The notes beneath the pieces are model-generated. The model worked only from the letters and a program-made list of their open reading frames with translations, was not told where the DNA came from and did no database searches. This document shows positions 4,634-8,145 of a stretch of DNA of 8,145 nucleotides, one piece after another. Positions within the stretch are counted from its first letter, which is position 1, and every line of letters begins with the position of its first letter. The position numbers were made by a program, and so were the translations under genes. Origin of the DNA: an uncultured Clostridia bacterium (GTDB taxonomy: Bacteria; Bacillota_A; Clostridia; TANB77; CAG-508); contig CATKFT010000118.1 in assembly GCA_949747745.1 (NCBI GenBank), positions 1 to 8,145 on the forward strand. The letters run 5' to 3'.

Positions 4634-6263
4634 ATGTCAACTTGTCTAGGTTTGTATATTGAAGAAAATGTAATTAAATACGCAAAAGTTTCAAAAGATA
4701 ATGATGTTGTTAAAATAGATGCATTTGGTATTAAGTTTTTTGATAAAATTAATGATGCAATATCTCAAGTTATAGAAGAGACATATAGCTATAAAATACC
4801 AATTAGTATAAATTTATCAAATGAAACATATAACTACTTTCATTTATTTAGTCTACTAAATAAAAAAGACATGCAAAATGTACTTAATACAGAGTTTGAG
4901 TCTATTTGTTATGATCATGGAGTGAATAAAGACGCATTTGAAACAAGATATGTTTTAGTAGGAGATTTAGAAGACAAAGAAAAAGTAAAAGCAATACATG
5001 TATCAGCAAGTAAAGCAGACCTTGCAAAAAAAGAACAACAATTAGAAGGATATAGAGTTACAAATGCATCACCAATGGGTACAACAATAGGGAATTTATT
5101 AGATTATAAAGATAATGAAAATGCTATTATTGTAAATATAGAAGATAAAACAACAGTCACAACTATACTAGACAAAAAAATTGTAGATGTACAAGTAATA
5201 GATGAAGGTGCTAGTCAAATTTTATCTAATATAAATATGAAAGAAAATTCATATTTAAAAGCATATGAAATATGCAAGAATACAACAATATATACACAAG
5301 AAGGAAAAGACTTACAATATGAAGAAAATGACTATTTAGATGATATTATGCCTACATTATATAATATAGTAGGAGCTGTTAGGAAAATAACAAACGATAG
5401 TTTAAATAAAATAGATAAAGTATATTTAACTGGAACAGTATCTGTTATTAATAATATAGATATATATTTCCAAGAATATTTAAAAGATATAAAATGTGAA
5501 ATATTAAAACCATATTTTATAAAAAATGTACGGTGCAAAAATAAATATGAAAGACTATATAGAAGTAAACTCAGGAATCGCTTTGGCATTGCAAGGATTA
5601 GGTGATGGACTTAAGGGAATGAATTTTAGAAAAGAAAGCTTTAAAGATAAATTGCCTGAGTGGTTGACAATGGATGTTGGAGGAGGATCAAAACAAAAAA
5701 AGAGTAAATTCAATTTGAATTTTAGTTTTGATTTAAAAGGAGAATTAACAGCATTAGAACATACATTAATAAGATTTGCAACTTCTATATTAATTCTTAT
5801 ATTTGTATATAGTGCTATGTCAATATATTTGAACAGTTCTATGACTAAGAAGCTAGAAGAAATATCAAAAGCTACAAATGATGCAAATAGTCAAATATCA
5901 TCAATAAATAATGATACATCTAAAATTAAAGCAAATACAAGTAGATATATAAGTATGACAGAAAGACTAAATAACTTAAATGCTGAATTAGAGGAAAGAA
6001 ATAAAAGAAAAAATGCTATTCCAGTATTATTAAATCAAATTATGTTTAGCATACCAAAAGGTGTACAAATTACATCTATTGAAAATACAAGTGGAACAAA
6101 GATTGTTATTAATGCACAAGCCAACACTTATGACCAATTAGGATATTTAAAAGCAGGAATTAAAAATTATAATATTTTAACAAATGTTATATCAGATAGT
6201 GGTCAAAAAACAACACAAGATGGACCAATAACAACAACAATTGAAGGCGATTTGCCAATTTAA
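4634..6263 (+). CDS. PilM-PilN fusion protein of type IV pilus assembly, with one CGG +1 site
   Basis: Residues 1 to about 320 resemble PilM, the actin-like protein at the cytoplasmic face of the pilus machine: CLGLYIEENVIKYAKV at the N-terminus, a degenerate phosphate-2 region IVNIEDKTTVTTIL, and IALALQGLGDGL at the end. With no stop between, a PilN-like part follows: a cytoplasmic linker, one membrane segment (about 380-399), a coiled coil (about 402-460) and a C-terminal ferredoxin-like region. PilN normally binds PilM through a short cytoplasmic N-terminus, so the fusion replaces that contact. The frame breaks before Gly300 at CGG (5531). Skipping the C joins FIKNV to GAKINMKDYIEVNSG and gives 542 residues. 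ATG 4634 has AAAGGAG at 4621-4627. The usual ATP-binding residues look weakly conserved. A separate PilN start is unlikely, as no ribosome binding site or start is seen at the junction. Confidence 0.82.
5531..5534 (+). other. CGGT +1 recoding site in pilMN (Gly300)
   Basis: The plus strand reads AAT GTA C GGT GCA AAA. Skipping the C at 5531 continues the PilM domain into its last part and on into PilN. Zero frame ends at a TGA at 5603-5605. Confidence 0.72.
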
Positions 6264-6282
6264 TAAAGGAGAAAGCAAAATT

Positions 6283-6981
6283 ATGAGGAAAATATTAATA
6301 TCTATATTAATTGTCCTATTATTAGTAGTTGGTTACATGGTAATATTTAATGGACTTAATGTATTAGGAATTGAAATATTATCAGTGTCAGGTATGCAAG
6401 ATAAAAATGCTCAAATTGATAATAATCTTCAAGCTTTAAGCACACTAACAAGTGTGGAACAACCAAAAGCTATATCAGATTTAAATAATAGTGCAAAACA
6501 ACTTACAATAGCAAAAGAAGAATACAATGATAAGGTATTAAATAGTTCTGATGAAAATGTTGAACTTGCAAGTATAACAAGACCATATGAAACAGAATAT
6601 TTACAAACTAGATTAGGAAACCATGCAAAAGATAAGGGAATTAATTTAAGATATGAACTAAGAAGAGCAGCAAGTGGAGTATCACAAGAATATGATATCT
6701 ATTTTACAGTAACAGGAAGCTATGTTTCAATATCTGAATTTGTATCAGCACTTGAAAAAGATTCTTCATTAGGTTTTAAAATTGAAAGTTTTAAATTAGT
6801 TCCAACATCTGCAAGTACAGAAAATTTACAAGCAACATTTAATGTTAAAAAGATTAATATTAAAGTAGATGGAGCAGTAAGTAATTCAACAAATGTGAAT
6901 CAAGTACAAGGGACAACAAATACAAATCAAAATGGAACAACATCACAACAACTAGAAACAGATACATCTGCAAATAGTTAG
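6283..6981 (+). CDS. PilO-like type IV pilus assembly protein
   Basis: The 232-residue product has a PilO-type layout: a short basic N-terminus, one membrane segment (about 3-22), a coiled-coil-prone region (about 40-90) and an alpha/beta domain (about 100-200) that contains VTGSYVSISEFVSALEK, a stretch typical of PilO ferredoxin-like domains. A Thr/Asn/Gln-rich tail covers about 205-232. PilO pairs with PilN in the membrane alignment complex, and this gene directly follows the PilN part of pilMN, 19 bases after its stop. ATG 6283 is chosen because AAAGGAG (6265-6271) lies 11 bases before it. Upstream in-frame codons to 6241 overlap the pilMN end and are unlikely to be used. The name rests on layout and position, not on a strong motif. 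Confidence 0.75.
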   Translation: MRKILISILIVLLLVVGYMVIFNGLNVLGIEILSVSGMQDKNAQIDNNLQALSTLTSVEQPKAISDLNNSAKQLTIAKEEYNDKVLNSSDENVELASITRPYETEYLQTRLGNHAKDKGINLRYELRRAASGVSQEYDIYFTVTGSYVSISEFVSALEKDSSLGFKIESFKLVPTSASTENLQATFNVKKINIKVDGAVSNSTNVNQVQGTTNTNQNGTTSQQLETDTSANS

Positions 6982-7054
6982 AAAAAATAATTATTAAATT
7001 TTTGCAAATGGGAAAGATAAATATGTGAACTAAAAAAGTAAAAGGAGGACTGCA

Positions 7055-7465
7055 ATGAAGACATTTATAAAAGAGCTGTTTATTATATTATTGATATTAG
7101 CAGCAATATTTCTAGTATTAGGTGTGTTTTTATATGACTATATACCAACAAATAAAATAGTACCTAAGATTGAACAATACCAAGCACCAAACACAATAAA
7201 ACAAGAATTAGAAGATTATATTAGTGAAGAAGAAGAACAAAAAACACAAATAGTATATGAAATAGATGGAACAGATTTAAAAAATTATGAAAAAACAAAA
7301 GATTATCAAAAAGGAAAAGTAAATCCTTTTGGACAGGATACAACAGGAAATGACAACACAACAACAAATGATAATTCAAATAAAAATACAAACAGTACTA
7401 CTAATAATAGTACTAAAAATCCGAATTCTGTAGGTAATTATTTACCAAATACAGGAACAAAATAA
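7055..7465 (+). CDS. Small single-pass membrane protein of the pilus cluster, possible PilP analogue
   Basis: I do not firmly recognise this 136-residue protein. It has a hydrophobic anchor (about 8-28), an extracytoplasmic charged region with an acidic run near 52-62, the motif KGKVNPFG (86-93) and an Asn/Thr/Ser-rich low-complexity linker (about 95-125). It ends NYLPNTGTK. The G-K-x-N-P-F motif recalls the 'DPF' motif of PilP proteins, and the place after PilM-N-O is where pilP lies in Gram-negative clusters. There is no lipobox cysteine, so it would be anchored by its N-terminal helix. The LPNTG near the end resembles a sortase signal but lacks the hydrophobic tail. ATG 7055 has AAAGGAGG at 7041-7048. 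It reads in a single frame. Confidence 0.7.
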   Translation: MKTFIKELFIILLILAAIFLVLGVFLYDYIPTNKIVPKIEQYQAPNTIKQELEDYISEEEEQKTQIVYEIDGTDLKNYEKTKDYQKGKVNPFGQDTTGNDNTTTNDNSNKNTNSTTNNSTKNPNSVGNYLPNTGTK

Positions 7466-7527
7466 ACTTAGGCTATATTTATAAAAATAAATATATCAAA
7501 AAAAATAATTTTAAGGAGGAGTTTTTT

Positions 7528-7749
7528 ATGCTAAAAGGACAAAAAGGTATCACATTAGTAGCATTAATGATTACAATTATAGTATTATTAATACTTGCAG
7601 GAGTTACACTTTCATTAACATTAGGTGATAGAGGTATCTTCAAAACAGCTCAAGGAGCTAAAACAAATTATGTTAATGCATCACGTGAAGAACAAGAAGG
7701 ACTAGACAGATTTGACGATGAAGTAAATCGTGTATTAGATGGTATATAA
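7528..7749 (+). CDS. Minimal type IV prepilin-like protein
   Basis: This 73-residue protein has a class III type leader MLKGQKG, cut by prepilin peptidase after Gly7, followed by the hydrophobic helix ITLVALMITIIVLLILAGVT. The mature part would be 66 residues with only a short charged tail and no globular pilin domain. The usual Glu at +5 of the mature chain is replaced by Ala (ITLVA), which should affect assembly or mark it as a minor or accessory pilin. The GITLVAL-type start is, from memory, frequent in clostridial prepilin-like proteins. ATG 7528 has AAGGAGGA at 7513-7520. The prepilin peptidase gene follows, consistent with substrate and enzyme in one unit. Confidence 0.85.
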   Translation: MLKGQKGITLVALMITIIVLLILAGVTLSLTLGDRGIFKTAQGAKTNYVNASREEQEGLDRFDDEVNRVLDGI

Positions 7750-7770
7750 GATAATTTAATATTAAATAAA

Positions 7771-7810
7771 CTAAATGGCATATGCAGTTTTTTATGTATA
7801 TGCCATTTGG
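7771..7810 (+). other. Long hairpin between the prepilin gene and pilD
   Basis: An 11-bp perfect inverted repeat AAATGGCATAT/ATATGCCATTT (7773-7783, 7798-7808) extends, with G-U pairs, to about 16 bp, around the U-rich loop GTTTTTTA (7787-7794). No U-tract follows, so it is not a standard terminator. It ends eight bases before the pilD ribosome binding site. It could protect the abundant prepilin mRNA end or lower readthrough into pilD. Confidence 0.65.
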
Positions 7811-7832
7811 TGTAAACTAAGGAGAAACTAAA

Positions 7833-8145
7833 ATGCTAGAAACTATATTGTTAATTATTATATTTATACTTGGAATATATTTTGGCAGCTTTTTTACACT
7901 TGCAACATATAGACTTCCTAAAGGTGAAGATATAACACATACTCACTCATATTGCCCAAACTGTAATCATAAGTTAGGAATTTTAGATTTAATACCAGTT
8001 TTTAGTTATTTATTTTTAAGAGGAAAATGTAGGTACTGTAAAAACAAAATTGGAATACGTTATTTTTTATTTGAAATACTAACAGGCATAGTTTTTGTAT
8101 TATTTACATTATCGTTAAAAATAGATGTTTATAACTTAAATATAA
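7833..8145 (+). CDS. pilD: Prepilin peptidase / leader methyltransferase, N-terminal part
   Basis: The first 104 residues of a polytopic aspartic protease that cleaves and N-methylates type IV prepilins at the membrane. It begins with a hydrophobic segment ending in the family motif GIYFGSFFTLATYRLPKGEDI. A zinc-binding loop follows with two Cys pairs, C41-P-N-C44 and C66-R-Y-C69, then IPVFSYLFLRGKC and a second membrane segment after IGIRYFLFE. The catalytic aspartates lie beyond the window. AAGGAG (7819-7824) sits eight bases before ATG 7833. It follows the prepilin and would process it. The visible part has no CGG and uses AGG and CGT for arginine in the normal way. Confidence 0.95.
   Translation, partial: MLETILLIIIFILGIYFGSFFTLATYRLPKGEDITHTHSYCPNCNHKLGILDLIPVFSYLFLRGKCRYCKNKIGIRYFLFEILTGIVFVLFTLSLKIDVYNLNI

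Noticed and set aside
5332..5589. Minus-strand reading frame inside pilMN
   Set aside because: It is an antisense shadow with no ribosome binding site and no recognisable protein.
543..5605. spoVAD, spoVAE, rsmB and pilMN as ordinary pseudogenes
   Set aside because: All lesions are the same single-base type in the same phase before glycine. Conserved motifs are intact on both sides, and an rRNA methyltransferase and channel genes would have to decay in the identical way.
7439..7465. LPNTG as a sortase cell-wall sorting signal
   Set aside because: There is no hydrophobic segment or basic tail after it in any frame, and the protein already has an N-terminal membrane anchor.
1..8145. CRISPR arrays, insertion sequences, tRNA or rRNA genes
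   Set aside because: I see no spaced repeats, transposase motifs with terminal inverted repeats, or structural RNA consensus blocks in the window.

Overview
The window comes from a strongly AT-rich, endospore-forming Firmicute, most likely an uncultured clostridial lineage. The evidence is the spoVA sporulation genes, Firmicute-like AAGGAGG ribosome binding sites, AGA/AGG/CGT arginine codons and a Gram-positive-style type IV pilus cluster. I cannot place it more precisely.

Layout. Positions 1-518 (+) hold the end of rpmI (L35) and all of rplT (L20), closed by a bidirectional terminator. Positions 543-2662 (-) hold a four-gene operon, in transcription order: a dodecin-like protein, spoVAC, spoVAD and spoVAE(b). 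These encode the forespore channel for dipicolinic acid. A candidate forespore sigma promoter lies upstream of the dodecin gene. Positions 2931-4248 (+) hold rsmB (16S rRNA m5C967 methyltransferase). Positions 4634-8145 (+) hold a type IV pilus cluster: a pilM-pilN fusion, a pilO-like gene, a PilP-like small membrane protein, a minimal prepilin, and the start of the prepilin peptidase (pilD), which runs off the edge.

Main observation. Four genes (spoVAD, spoVAE, rsmB and pilMN) have no uninterrupted frame. Each is broken only where one extra C stands directly before a glycine codon, so the zero-frame codon is CGG. There are eight such events at seven sites: four in spoVAD, two in tandem in spoVAE, one in rsmB and one in pilMN. 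Skipping the C, or reading CGGA/CGGT as a four-base glycine codon, restores full-length, family-typical proteins of 334, 128, 438 and 542 residues with no other lesion. The rule holds in the sense orientation on both strands. I find no in-frame CGG anywhere in the window that reads as arginine. The phase, the strand sense and the absence of any other damage look like systematic +1 recoding at CGG rather than gene decay. The main alternative is a systematic sequencing or assembly artefact, which cannot be excluded from this sequence alone.

The second unusual point is the PilM-PilN fusion. It joins the cytoplasmic actin-like protein to its usual membrane partner in one chain, and one of the CGG sites lies inside it.
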